A stretch of 64,000 bases of DNA from Enterococcus raffinosus. GTDB lineage: Bacteria; Bacillota; Bacilli; Lactobacillales; Enterococcaceae. Position numbers and translations under genes: made by a program. The notes below the pieces were generated by a model that did not search any database, was not told the origin of the DNA, and was given only the letters and a program-made list of their open reading frames with translations. Of the stretch, positions 40,588 through 49,370 are shown piece after piece. The stretch spans positions 1 through 64,000 of the forward strand of contig NZ_JAHLOS010000008.1 in the NCBI RefSeq assembly GCF_018917525.1, read 5' to 3'. Positions within the stretch are counted from its first letter, which is position 1. Each line of letters starts with the position of its first letter.

Positions 40588-41823
40588 ATGAAGCAGGAGC
40601 TGGATTTTATTGAGCTGTACGAGGAGATTTATAAATGCCTGCCAAGTAGAGATATTCAAAAATTGTTGGAGGTCTGCTATGAAATCATAGGTGTACCAGT
40701 TTTAGTGGTGGATATTTTGTACAATGTTTTGGGAAATGCACCAAACGAGCCGACGGGAGACCCTTTGTGGGATCATCTGATCACCGAACGAGGATTTGAC
40801 ACCGACCATATTGCTTCTCTTTACGAGGATGGGATCATTCAAACGGTGGATACAAAAAAAGCCCCGTATGTCGTTGATTGGGGATCAAGCAAGGAGCACC
40901 CTAAAATTCAAGGCATCATTAAGGTGAATGATATTGTCGAAGGCTACGTTACCATGTGCTGCACCAAAGAGGAAATCACCCCTGAACGGATGAAGGAGCT
41001 GGATATTATTATGAATATCTGTTCTTACTTTTTCACCCGTAACGATTCTGAAAGCAGTATGAACCTTACCTATCAGAAGGTATTTGTCAGTGAACTATTC
41101 AATAACCGGATTCGCAATGAAAAGCAGATTCAGACCTGGTTTTACAACATGCAATATGACCTGCATCCGCCATTTCAAATCGCCGCTATTCGTACAGAAA
41201 CAGGGCAGGAGAAAAATGTACTCTCCTATATGCGCAAGGCGTTGCAGAAATTATCGAGGCACCAGATTATGTTGATCCAAAACAATATGCTCTATATTCT
41301 CCGTTATCTGCATGAAGAGGAGCCAAAGGGGAAAAATAACGATAGTATCGCGACAATTCTGGAAATATTCGGTTCTCAATGCGGCGTCAGTAAGAATTTC
41401 ACTGATTTGCTGGATGTCGCTATTTATCAAAAGCAGGCAGAAGAGGCTCTTAATATCGGCAGAGAAATCGACGCAGGCAAAACCATCTACGACTATGAGG
41501 ATTACTGTATCCCAGCGATTCTTTTGCCGCGAGTCAAGGAACTGGCTAAGGTCAGCTATATTCCTGAGGTGCTCAGTGAAATCACCGCCTACGATCAGGA
41601 AAATGGTACCGAGCTGCTGATTACCCTAAGATGCTATGTCAACAATATGCTGAATACGTCCATAACAGCCAAAAAGCTGCATGTTCACCGCAATTCGCTG
41701 CTTTATCGAATCGGGCGAATCGAAGAGCTTTTTCACTTATCCCTAAAGGACCCTGAGACCTTTCGAACCTTGCTGATCGCCTTTTACATGACGGAATTAG
41801 AAGAGCAGATTTATCATGAGTAG
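40588..41823 (+). CDS. PucR/CdaR-type transcriptional regulator
   Basis: 411-residue regulator. The N-terminal 160 residues look like a GAF-type sensor (IIGVPVLVVDILYNVLG). The C-terminal part (about 340-405) is the PucR helix-turn-helix: ITAKKLHVHRNSLLYRIGRIEELF. Proteins of this class sense a small pathway compound and activate a neighbouring catabolic operon. It is divergent from the SDR/ene-reductase/MFS operon and is probably its activator. It is intact while two of the three target genes carry frameshifts. Confidence 0.9.
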   Translation: MKQELDFIELYEEIYKCLPSRDIQKLLEVCYEIIGVPVLVVDILYNVLGNAPNEPTGDPLWDHLITERGFDTDHIASLYEDGIIQTVDTKKAPYVVDWGSSKEHPKIQGIIKVNDIVEGYVTMCCTKEEITPERMKELDIIMNICSYFFTRNDSESSMNLTYQKVFVSELFNNRIRNEKQIQTWFYNMQYDLHPPFQIAAIRTETGQEKNVLSYMRKALQKLSRHQIMLIQNNMLYILRYLHEEEPKGKNNDSIATILEIFGSQCGVSKNFTDLLDVAIYQKQAEEALNIGREIDAGKTIYDYEDYCIPAILLPRVKELAKVSYIPEVLSEITAYDQENGTELLITLRCYVNNMLNTSITAKKLHVHRNSLLYRIGRIEELFHLSLKDPETFRTLLIAFYMTELEEQIYHE

Positions 41824-41830
41824 CTATACA

Positions 41831-41870
41831 TAAAAAAATCCCCTAGTCTACTTGGCTAGGGGGTCGATTT
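41831..41870. terminator. Bidirectional terminator
   Basis: CCCCTAG (41840-41846) pairs with CTAGGGG (41856-41862), with A-rich and T-rich flanks, between convergent genes. Confidence 0.8.
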
Positions 41871-42469
41871 TACTCCTTCGCCCAAGCGATGACCGGCGAT
41901 AGCAATAAAAAGCTAAGCAACGTTCCTTCCCGTACCATCCAGGTCAAATGGAAGGAAAGAGCTAAAACGACAGCCAACACAATGCAAATCAGATCAATAC
42001 TGTAGCGATAAAATTTAAAACTATGAGACGTTCGTTCAGCTAGAAAAAGACAGAATGTTTCAATCGGGAACTTAAGCAGCTGATATTTCAAGACTTTTCC
42101 CGTTCCGATGCCGGCGATGACCGTCCCTAGGATAAATAGCAAGCAGTTTAGCAAATAGGAATGCAGAGTAAACAGCGGAAAGACAACATAGGTAAAGAGA
42201 TTGATGGTCGAGCCGAAAAGCAGTAAAGCAATACTCATGGTCAAATAGTTTCTTATTTTTCGTTGCGGATCCAGTAATATGCAGCAAATTAAAAATAGAA
42301 AATTCAAGCCTGCGGTAATGGTACCGATCTTCACTTGACTAAGTTCGGCCAAGGTCGCATTGAGAGAATTAAAACTGCTGACGCCAATATTGGCTTTCAA
42401 AGTCAAACTGATGCCAAAAGCACTGAGTAAATAGAATAAAAAAGAAAGAGTTAATGATTTACGATACAT
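41870..42469 (-). CDS. YczE/YitT-like membrane protein
   Basis: 199-residue membrane protein with five or six hydrophobic segments. It resembles the YczE/YyaS group: LSAFGISLTLKANIGVSSFNSLN near the N-terminus and GIGTGKVLKYQLLKFPIETFC in the middle. The function of the group is not established. Ribosome site GGAGG. It is divergent from a Crp-family regulator, 81 bases apart, which may control it. Confidence 0.82.
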   Translation of the reverse strand: MYRKSLTLSFLFYLLSAFGISLTLKANIGVSSFNSLNATLAELSQVKIGTITAGLNFLFLICCILLDPQRKIRNYLTMSIALLLFGSTINLFTYVVFPLFTLHSYLLNCLLFILGTVIAGIGTGKVLKYQLLKFPIETFCLFLAERTSHSFKFYRYSIDLICIVLAVVLALSFHLTWMVREGTLLSFLLLSPVIAWAKE

Positions 42470-42550
42470 GATAGTTGTTCCTCCAATAACTAATTGATAG
42501 GATGAGTATGCCGGATCGAAAGAATTAGAACTAGGAGATATAGCCTACTG

Positions 42551-43219
42551 ATGATTAAAAAGAGATATAGCAATACTGATAAAGACTTGATAAATCAAGC
42601 AAAGTTCCCTTTTTTGACAGAAAAAATCTTACAACAAAGTTTTCTCATCGATTATCAACGCAATGAAACCATTATTCGCCAATCCTCGAAATTAGATTAT
42701 TTATTTATCCTATTGTCAGGAAAGGCGCGCATTATCCAGCAGGAGCCAAACGGGAAAAATCTGATCCTGCAATTTCTTGAGCCGGGAGATTTTATTGGTG
42801 AGTTGACGGTAGTGAAGGCAGAAGATGCCACGAAAGATGTCATCGCTATTGGTTTTGTTTGCTGCTTAGCGATTCCCTTGAGAGTGGTGGAGAATAATTT
42901 GATGAAAGAAGCAGAGTTCCCTAAATTTATCGCGAAATATATCGGAGAAAAACTTTTACTGCGGATGACGCATTTTTCACAGGCTCAAACCTTTGAGTTG
43001 AAATATCGTCTAGCCGCACTGTTATTGGAAGTGACAGTTAATGATCAGTATCACGAAAACAATACACAAATCGCTGATTATCTGGGCGTTAGCTATCGGC
43101 ACTTGTCCCATACGTTCAAATATTTGTGGGAAAATGGGTATATTGAAAAGAAGAAAGCGGGCTATTTGATCCATCCAGAAAAGCTGCGTGAATTGATTCG
43201 CCTTGGAAATGAGGCTTAA
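42551..43219 (+). CDS. Crp/Fnr-family regulator, YeiL-like
   Basis: 222-residue regulator. The N-terminal cyclic-nucleotide-binding-type beta barrel (about 25-130) has LFILLSGKARII and FLEPGDFIGELTVV. The C-terminal helix-turn-helix (about 160-215) has NNTQIADYLGVSYRHLSHTFKYL. The pattern is like E. coli YeiL rather than Fnr; there is no N-terminal cysteine cluster for an Fe-S centre. The AGGAG site is rather far from the ATG (about 12 bases). Target genes may include the divergent membrane protein. Confidence 0.88.
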   Translation: MIKKRYSNTDKDLINQAKFPFLTEKILQQSFLIDYQRNETIIRQSSKLDYLFILLSGKARIIQQEPNGKNLILQFLEPGDFIGELTVVKAEDATKDVIAIGFVCCLAIPLRVVENNLMKEAEFPKFIAKYIGEKLLLRMTHFSQAQTFELKYRLAALLLEVTVNDQYHENNTQIADYLGVSYRHLSHTFKYLWENGYIEKKKAGYLIHPEKLRELIRLGNEA

Positions 43220-43269
43220 AAAAGCAAAATTTCCAGAGAAATAAAACTAAATAATTCAATAAAATAGAA

Positions 43270-43306
43270 AAAACTCCTGATTTTAAAAAAAAATTAGGAG
43301 TTTTTT
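43270..43306 (+). terminator. Terminator after the Crp-family gene
   Basis: AAACTCCTGATTTT pairs with AAAATTAGGAGTTT, followed by TTT. Confidence 0.85.
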
Positions 43307-43959
43307 GTTTTGTAGATTTTTTTTTGGTATAGGTGAATAGTTTGAATAGCCAAGTTGGAATTGTTCAAAAATAAAGTGTTATTTAATTTAGCTATTTCTT
43401 CTTGCTCTATTTTGCGGACTACATATCGTTTAGATGAAATAAAAAACAGAATATCTTTAAATAGAATACGTTCAGCAATCAAAAAATCAATTGGTGAACG
43501 GATGATGTAGATGCCTCATTTTTATACTGTCGGATAAAGGGAATTTTAATTGTGCTGAGTCGAAAAAATTGTGATATGAAGATGAGAAACAATTTAAAGA
43601 CTGCTTTTTATATCAATGAGAATCTTACAGTATAACTACTCGAATGGATTTAGAAGAATACTCACACCTGTCACAGTAATCACTATCGTAGTTATGAAAA
43701 GTTACAAAACAATTTTGGAAAAATTTGTATTGGAGGTAACAAGTCAACTCTCCAAAGTACGGAGTCAATCTGAGAAACTGTTTGTAATGTAACACAGATT
43801 ATTTATTTAATACATAATAAACTTAATTTTTTTTGGTTTTGTTTAAAATTAATTGGTATTGCATTGGTTATAAGTTAATTATCAATTTATTTAAAAATAA
43901 TTATAAAATTTGGGTATTAAATATGATAGGATTTTGGATGTGAAGGAGGTGAGAAAGAA
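43307..43959. other. AT-rich leader region of the WxL locus
   Basis: About 650 bases with no supported gene. A 62-codon minus-strand frame at 43294-43482 overlaps the upstream terminator and is not convincing. The last 150 bases are extremely AT-rich. A -10-like TATGAT at 43922-43927 lies 33 bases before the first WxL-locus start codon. The length suggests upstream regulator sites, perhaps for the Mga-like protein at the far end. Confidence 0.35.
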
Positions 43960-46623
43960 ATGAACCAGCGGAGAGTAATTTTTTTCTTATTACTAATTAT
44001 TTTACTTCCGAATATGAATATCTTTTCTGTCAAGGCGGAGGAAATGACGACTTCTTTGTCAAGTTCATCCGATAAAACAGAACAAAGTACCGAAGATGGC
44101 TTGAAAACGAGCGAAGCTGCAAATACTACCGATAATACAAACCAAGTAAATGGAACGTCAGAGTCAACAGCTACTTCAGAAGAAGTGAAAAAAGCAAAAA
44201 ATGATTCTGAAACAGAAGAAAAAACGATAGACAGTTCTGAAGCGAAAGCGGAAAGCGATGAGATTGAAAAAACGGATTTACGGCTTTTAGCAGCTAATGA
44301 GGCGGAAGTAAGTACGTGGGCTGATTTTGTAAATGCTGTTCGAGACGAAACCATCACCAAAATTATTCTAGCAACAAGTTTTGATAATCCTAGTGCATCA
44401 GATACGAGGCTGTCTACTTATGCTAGAAAAAATGATTTAGAGATTGACGGGCAGGGGCACCGAGTGAATTTTAAAGATTCGTCGATCTATTTAGCTTCAC
44501 CACAAAATGCTATTGGGTCCTTCCACATGCATGATATTGTGCTAAATCAAACCTATGCTGGAGCCTATTCAGAAGACATCGTCGGAACTCGATTGATTAC
44601 TGCGAACGGTGTCAAGTGGAAATATCGATTTGGGAATATCACCGCTGAGTCGGGGGTGCAGCGATTAGCCAGAGCATCTCATTCAGAGGTGAGAGTATAT
44701 GGCAATATGGATATTAATACACGAGCGGAAAATTTCTATTTAGGCAGTCTCATTATGGAGGATGGAACCCAATATAAAGGGAACGTAAACTACTATAATT
44801 TCTCTGTCTTTTGGTACAACAATGCAGCGAATGCTGGATCAACCGGAGCTTCCAGAGAGTTTACAATCGGGAAGAATTGTCGTGTCGACGTTGGACAAAC
44901 GCAAACTGCGGGGCGTACATATCCTGCTGTTTACCATCATTATCTTGCTCTAACGGTTGGCGAAAACAGTGTGTACAACGTGGATATGCCAGGAAATGCG
45001 GTACGTTTTGATGATGCTGGTGCCGGAATGACAATCAAAAAAGGTGCTGTCGTGAATTTGACGAGTAAACAAGCATCTGGTTCAGTAGTGGCCTTTAGTA
45101 ACAATAATACCTATCTGAATGCAGAACCTGGGAGCTATCTTTATGTCATTGGGACAAGTAGTCAGCCTTTGATCAATTTAGCGGCGGATGCTACAGGAAT
45201 CGCGAGTGTCAATCGAACAGGGAACTCCTTAACATTGAACAGCCCTGCGCAATATGATTTGCGAAATTTACATGATAGTCGAACGGCGGTAAATGTTGCT
45301 TATGGGAATACGGCAAATAACAAATTCTCTATTCTCGATTCAGATATCGATTTATGGAAGGTCGGTGTTCCTGTTCTTGGCCCATCGAATGAAACCTATG
45401 CTAAAGTTCCAAGTCTTGAGGTAGTCGGAAGCGGAAGTGGAGAAGTTGTAACGACATCGGTGGCTTCACTGAATCAATTCAAACAGGCAAATTACCGTCG
45501 AATTTCAGGAATGAATCAGAATCCAAAGATTGAATGGACGCCGGTTACAGATGCGGATAAAACGATCAAGGGACGCGTGATCATTGGAGAAGTACCTGAT
45601 AATAATGGGTTAGTCGCTGGAGAAATCAAATATGTTCCGGTTTATGCTTCTGAGAATCAAGCGAAGGTCACTTTGACTGATACTTATGGGAATGTTCGAA
45701 ATAATTTATTCACAGATGTAAATGGATATGTTTCTTATTCAGATACAAATGACCCGATCCAATTTCAAAAAGCTGGTGAAAAAATTTCAGGTATTGCCGA
45801 ACGAGGACCTTGGCTCACACCTGATCCAATCGAGACAACTGTTATTGATGTAACACCACCAGAACCCGCTACAGTAGATCATTCGGACGCCATCCAAAGT
45901 ACGACTACTAAGCTAACGGGAACTGGGGAGCCTAATAGTATTATAACATTAACCGTTAACGATCAGCCATCAGGGATTCCAGGACAGCTGGTCGGCGCGG
46001 ATGGAAAATGGGAAGTGGATATCTCTAGTTTGCATCTTGTGAAGGATGATGTTCTTCAATTCTTTTTACAAGACCAAAGTGGACTCATCACTGAGCTTAG
46101 TGAAGCAGAACGTCCCAGCACAAATAACGCAACCGGTAATATCAATCCAAAAACTGATTTGAAGTATCGTGATGCGACATTCAAGGCAGCGACAAAAGCC
46201 ACCGTGGTAGGGTATCTATCTTTGGCTTCAGTGCCAGAGGGACTAGAGTTTGGAAACAATCAAGTATCGAATAAAACAGAAGAATATCGTCCTACGGTCA
46301 ACGGGGATTTGGTCGTTTCAGATACTCGCGGCGGGGCTAAAAAGCCTTGGCGGTTAACGTTAAGCCAATCAGAAGGGCTGACAAATGGCACGGTATCGCT
46401 TGGAGATACGCTTTATTACACTTCTCAATTAGGGGAAAAACAAATTACGGCAGCGACGCAAATCGTTGAGTCGGGAACCTTTGCCTCTGATGGCTCAAAG
46501 AATATATCAGCTGATTGGCAAGACAATAACGGGTTCAAGCTGACGATTCCAGTCGAAAAACAACGTGTGGGAGACTATTTAGGAAAATTGTCATGGAAAC
46601 TAGAAGATGTCCCAGGAAATTAG
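43960..46623 (+). CDS. Large WxL-domain surface protein
   Basis: 887-residue exported protein. A signal peptide (about 1-27, cut after VKAE) precedes a Ser/Thr/Glu-rich stretch (28-105). The central region (about 110-530) has short repeated beta turns and looks like a right-handed beta-helix. An Ig-like module follows (about 625-700, TKLTGTGEPNSIITLTVND). The C-terminal WxL domain (about 735-887) has its two motifs in KKPWRLTLSQ and LSWKLEDVPGN. WxL domains bind peptidoglycan non-covalently. As the first and largest gene of the locus it is the likely adhesin. Strong GGAGGTGAG ribosome site. Confidence 0.92.
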   Translation: MNQRRVIFFLLLIILLPNMNIFSVKAEEMTTSLSSSSDKTEQSTEDGLKTSEAANTTDNTNQVNGTSESTATSEEVKKAKNDSETEEKTIDSSEAKAESDEIEKTDLRLLAANEAEVSTWADFVNAVRDETITKIILATSFDNPSASDTRLSTYARKNDLEIDGQGHRVNFKDSSIYLASPQNAIGSFHMHDIVLNQTYAGAYSEDIVGTRLITANGVKWKYRFGNITAESGVQRLARASHSEVRVYGNMDINTRAENFYLGSLIMEDGTQYKGNVNYYNFSVFWYNNAANAGSTGASREFTIGKNCRVDVGQTQTAGRTYPAVYHHYLALTVGENSVYNVDMPGNAVRFDDAGAGMTIKKGAVVNLTSKQASGSVVAFSNNNTYLNAEPGSYLYVIGTSSQPLINLAADATGIASVNRTGNSLTLNSPAQYDLRNLHDSRTAVNVAYGNTANNKFSILDSDIDLWKVGVPVLGPSNETYAKVPSLEVVGSGSGEVVTTSVASLNQFKQANYRRISGMNQNPKIEWTPVTDADKTIKGRVIIGEVPDNNGLVAGEIKYVPVYASENQAKVTLTDTYGNVRNNLFTDVNGYVSYSDTNDPIQFQKAGEKISGIAERGPWLTPDPIETTVIDVTPPEPATVDHSDAIQSTTTKLTGTGEPNSIITLTVNDQPSGIPGQLVGADGKWEVDISSLHLVKDDVLQFFLQDQSGLITELSEAERPSTNNATGNINPKTDLKYRDATFKAATKATVVGYLSLASVPEGLEFGNNQVSNKTEEYRPTVNGDLVVSDTRGGAKKPWRLTLSQSEGLTNGTVSLGDTLYYTSQLGEKQITAATQIVESGTFASDGSKNISADWQDNNGFKLTIPVEKQRVGDYLGKLSWKLEDVPGN

Positions 46624-46631
46624 GTGAGTAG

Positions 46632-47024
46632 ATGAGACGATTCGTTATAAATAGTTTATTGATCATGCTGGCGCTCTTTACTACTACGCCTGTCCTCGCG
46701 GCAGATGCTAACTATGATAGTAATGGGGTTACAGCGTTTTACGGAAAATATGAATACCCAAAAGAAGATCCCGAAAAAGAACAGCCGTCAGAAAATGAAA
46801 GAAACAACCAAAGCTCCATGAATGGAGGAGCCTCAGAAACAACAGGTGGAACGGCAAATCAGTTAACAAGCAGATTACCATCTTATAAAGGGGAAGGCAC
46901 CATCATTCCGGCAACGGGAGATACCTCAAACCTCTTCGCTTCGTTGATTGGCATTTTCTTATTGTCACTCGTCTTTTTTAAGCTAAAGGAGGTTGAGAAT
47001 GCTGAAAAAAATTCAATTGTTTAG
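46632..47024 (+). CDS. Small sortase-anchored (LPXTG-like) protein of the WxL locus
   Basis: 130-residue protein with a signal peptide (about 1-24, cut after VLAAD), a short YDSNGVTAFYGKY motif also seen in the neighbouring WxL proteins, a polar Glu/Asn/Gly-rich stretch, and a C-terminal sorting signal. The sorting motif is IPATGD (about 94-99), a variant of LPXTG, followed by a hydrophobic segment and charged tail. It fits the small LPXTG member (CscD-like) of csc/WxL clusters, and the sortase at 50434 may anchor it. The gene overlaps the start region of the next one. Confidence 0.88.
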   Translation: MRRFVINSLLIMLALFTTTPVLAADANYDSNGVTAFYGKYEYPKEDPEKEQPSENERNNQSSMNGGASETTGGTANQLTSRLPSYKGEGTIIPATGDTSNLFASLIGIFLLSLVFFKLKEVENAEKNSIV

Positions 47025-47724
47025 TTTTCTCCTCCTGCTCTTTACAGCCTTTGCTAGTCAAAAAGCCGTACAGGCCGATATTACTGATACTCATATGAAA
47101 TATCAAAGTGGAGGAGGGACGACGGTGAAGCCGCTTGATCCTTTGCTGCCGGACCCATTAAAACCTGTAGTGCCGATTGACCCAACCAATCCAGCTGGTC
47201 CGCCAGATGGCACTGGCGGCAGTCTTTCCTTTGATTTTGCCTCTAGCTTTCAATTCGGAAATCAGGCAATTTCGACAAAAGATGAAACTTATTATGCGTT
47301 GCCACAGGAATACACTGATTTTGATGGGACGAAGAAAAAGGGTCCCAACTATGTTCAAGTAACGGATGTTCGTGGAACTGGCTCAGGTTGGCAATTGAGC
47401 GTGAAACAGAATGGTCAATTCCAAACCGCTGAAGCGCAAAAGCTTGCAGGTGCTGAACTATGGCTTAAAAATGGTGAAATGATCTCGACTCTTCCAGATT
47501 CTTATGCACCAAGCGCTAAGGAAACGATCGAAATGCCATTGGATTCGGAAGTCAATGTTATAACTGCGAACAATGAACAAGGAATTGGCACTTGGCTGTA
47601 TCGGTTTGGCTCAGATGAAACCAGCGGCGGACGTTCGGTTCAGTTAAACGTTCCCGGCAGCTCGGTAAAATATGCAAAAAAATATCAAACTTCCCTAACA
47701 TGGAGTTTAAAAGATGTACCTTAA
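46999..47724 (+). CDS. WxL-domain surface protein, first small paralogue
   Basis: 241 residues: signal peptide (about 1-24), a proline-rich spacer with repeated PxDP/PIDPTNP units, then a WxL domain with GWQLSVKQNGQF and LTWSLKDVP. It starts at the ATG 7 bases after AAAGGAGG; the frame opens with a TTG at 46993. Its paralogues end DVPGN, but here a TAA stop comes directly after DVP and is followed by GGA AAC, the codons for GN. A one-codon stop insertion has therefore trimmed two residues. Probably still functional. Confidence 0.9.
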   Translation: MLKKIQLFSFLLLLFTAFASQKAVQADITDTHMKYQSGGGTTVKPLDPLLPDPLKPVVPIDPTNPAGPPDGTGGSLSFDFASSFQFGNQAISTKDETYYALPQEYTDFDGTKKKGPNYVQVTDVRGTGSGWQLSVKQNGQFQTAEAQKLAGAELWLKNGEMISTLPDSYAPSAKETIEMPLDSEVNVITANNEQGIGTWLYRFGSDETSGGRSVQLNVPGSSVKYAKKYQTSLTWSLKDVP

Positions 47725-47761
47725 GGAAACCTAAAAACGTTATTACGAGGAGAACACAACG

Positions 47762-48541
47762 ATGAAAAAAGTGAAATTAATGACAGTCGCAACTTTAGCG
47801 GCACTATCTTTATCAACTGTTGGCGGACTGATTACACAGGCGGACTCAGTTGATTATGATTCAAATGGTGTAGTTGAATTTATTCCGAATACTGATCCGA
47901 CAAAACCAGTTGATCCAACTGACCCAGATCCAACCAATCCAGTGGACCCAGTTGATCCGACTGACCCAACTGGTCCAAAGCCAGGGACAGATGGCCCGTT
48001 GTCGATTGATTATGCTTCATCATTAGATTTTGGGGTAAATAAAATTACCAATAAAGATGAAGTCTACTATGCTAGAGCGCAACAGTACAAAGATGGTCAC
48101 GCGGCAACACCGAATTATGTTCAAGTTTCTGATAATCGCGGAAACAATGCCGGATGGACCTTGAAAGTAAAACAAAATGGCCAATTCAAAGCAACTGGGA
48201 CATTGAACGATACATTAACAGGCTCTCAAGTAAAGCTGGTCAGTCCGACTGTAAACAGCAATTCAACTGCTGTCTTTCCAGCTGCAGCGGCAACGATTGA
48301 GCTTGATCCAGCCGGAACAGAAAGCTTAGTAATGTCAGCGAAAGTGAATGAAGGCGCTGGAACTTATTCTGATCACTGGGGAACAGTCGAAACAGTCAAA
48401 GAAAAAGATAAAGACGGAAATGAAGTAGATGCTGAAGTAACAAAGGCAATTACGTTATCTGTACCCGGCAGTACACCTAAAGATGCAGTGAAATACAGCA
48501 CTTCATTGACATGGAGCTTATCAGACGTACCAGGAAACTAA
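47762..48541 (+). CDS. WxL-domain surface protein, second small paralogue
   Basis: 259 residues. Signal peptide (about 1-27, cut after TQADS), the DYDSNGVVEFIPN motif, then a long spacer of DPTDP/NPVDP repeats (about 43-75). The WxL domain carries GWTLKVKQNGQF and LTWSLSDVPGN. It is close to the genes on both sides, so the three arose by tandem duplication. It has an extra charged loop (KEKDKDGNEVDAEVTK) before the last strand that the other two lack. Binds the wall and probably pairs with the DUF916 protein. Confidence 0.92.
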   Translation: MKKVKLMTVATLAALSLSTVGGLITQADSVDYDSNGVVEFIPNTDPTKPVDPTDPDPTNPVDPVDPTDPTGPKPGTDGPLSIDYASSLDFGVNKITNKDEVYYARAQQYKDGHAATPNYVQVSDNRGNNAGWTLKVKQNGQFKATGTLNDTLTGSQVKLVSPTVNSNSTAVFPAAAATIELDPAGTESLVMSAKVNEGAGTYSDHWGTVETVKEKDKDGNEVDAEVTKAITLSVPGSTPKDAVKYSTSLTWSLSDVPGN

Positions 48542-48780
48542 CACTAATCTAGGAGGATGTACCAATGAAAAAATTTGGTTCTTTATTTTTAGCAACGGCT
48601 ATTTTAGCAGGAATTACCTTAACACCAGCAGTAAGTTTTGCGGCTGACGGCGGAGAATACGATTCGAACGGCGTGATTACTTTTACCCCCAACACTGATA
48701 TAACTGATCCAGTTGATCCAGTAGACCCGACCAATCCGGTTAAGCCGGTTGATCCAACGGATCCAAGCGGTCCAAACCCA
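47880..48780 (+). repeat. Repetitive Pro-Asp spacer coding repeats in tandem WxL genes
   Basis: The spacer regions of the second and third small WxL genes (about 47887-47985 and 48690-48785) are built of short GATCCA/CCGACT-type units encoding DP(T/V)(D/N)P. Such units can expand or shrink by slippage or by recombination between the genes. Confidence 0.6.
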
Positions 48781-49302
48781 GGGACAGCAGGGCCATTGTC
48801 AATCGATTACGCGTCAAGTCTAGATTTTGGTTCACAAAAAATTACTTCTAAAGATGAAATCTACAAAGCAAAAGCACAAAAATATCTTGATAAGGATAGC
48901 GTGGAACAAACGGGTCCTAACTTTGTACAAGTAACTGATAATCGCGGAACTGAAAAAGGCTGGACATTACAGATGAAACAAAACAGTCAATTTACGACAG
49001 CAGATGCCGACGAGTTGACAGGCGCAGAAATCACTTTCAAAAACGGGAATGTCGTGACTGCTTCTGATTCAGAAAAACCTACAGGCCAAGCAACAATCGT
49101 CGCTGATCCATCTGGAGACTTGAAAAATGTTATGTCGGCAAAAGATGGTCAAGGTGCTGGAACCTACTTACTTGATTGGGGTACAGATGCCGCAACTGCA
49201 GCTGAAAGTATCGAATTGAGCGTACCTGGTTCAACAACGAAATACGCAAAAAAATACACAACAACATTTACTTGGGTTCTTAGTGACACACCAGGAAACT
49301 AA
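48565..49302 (+). CDS. WxL-domain surface protein, third small paralogue
   Basis: 245 residues with the same plan: signal peptide (about 1-26), EYDSNGVITFTPN, a spacer of DPVDPTNP repeats (about 41-70) and a WxL domain with GWTLQMKQNSQF and FTWVLSDTPGN. The ribosome site is AGGAGG. A terminator follows, so it may be the end of the most abundant transcript of the locus. Confidence 0.92.
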   Translation: MKKFGSLFLATAILAGITLTPAVSFAADGGEYDSNGVITFTPNTDITDPVDPVDPTNPVKPVDPTDPSGPNPGTAGPLSIDYASSLDFGSQKITSKDEIYKAKAQKYLDKDSVEQTGPNFVQVTDNRGTEKGWTLQMKQNSQFTTADADELTGAEITFKNGNVVTASDSEKPTGQATIVADPSGDLKNVMSAKDGQGAGTYLLDWGTDAATAAESIELSVPGSTTKYAKKYTTTFTWVLSDTPGN

Positions 49303-49316
49303 TTAAAAAGAAGAAT

Positions 49317-49348
49317 GAAAAAGGGATGTTTTCCAGCATCCCTTTCTT
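49317..49348 (+). terminator. Internal terminator of the WxL locus
   Basis: AAAGGGATG pairs with CATCCCTTT around a short loop, followed by CTTT. It separates the structural WxL genes from the DUF916, sortase and regulator genes. Confidence 0.75.
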
Positions 49349-49370
49349 TCACTGAGAGGATAACGGTACG

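Noticed and set aside
43294-43482. 62-codon minus-strand open frame before the WxL locus
   Set aside because: Overlaps a clear terminator, is AT-rich low-complexity sequence and has no ribosome site.
47880-48790. CRISPR-like array in the WxL region
   Set aside because: The repeated units are short, in frame, without spacers and encode Pro-Asp protein repeats. No cas genes are in the window.
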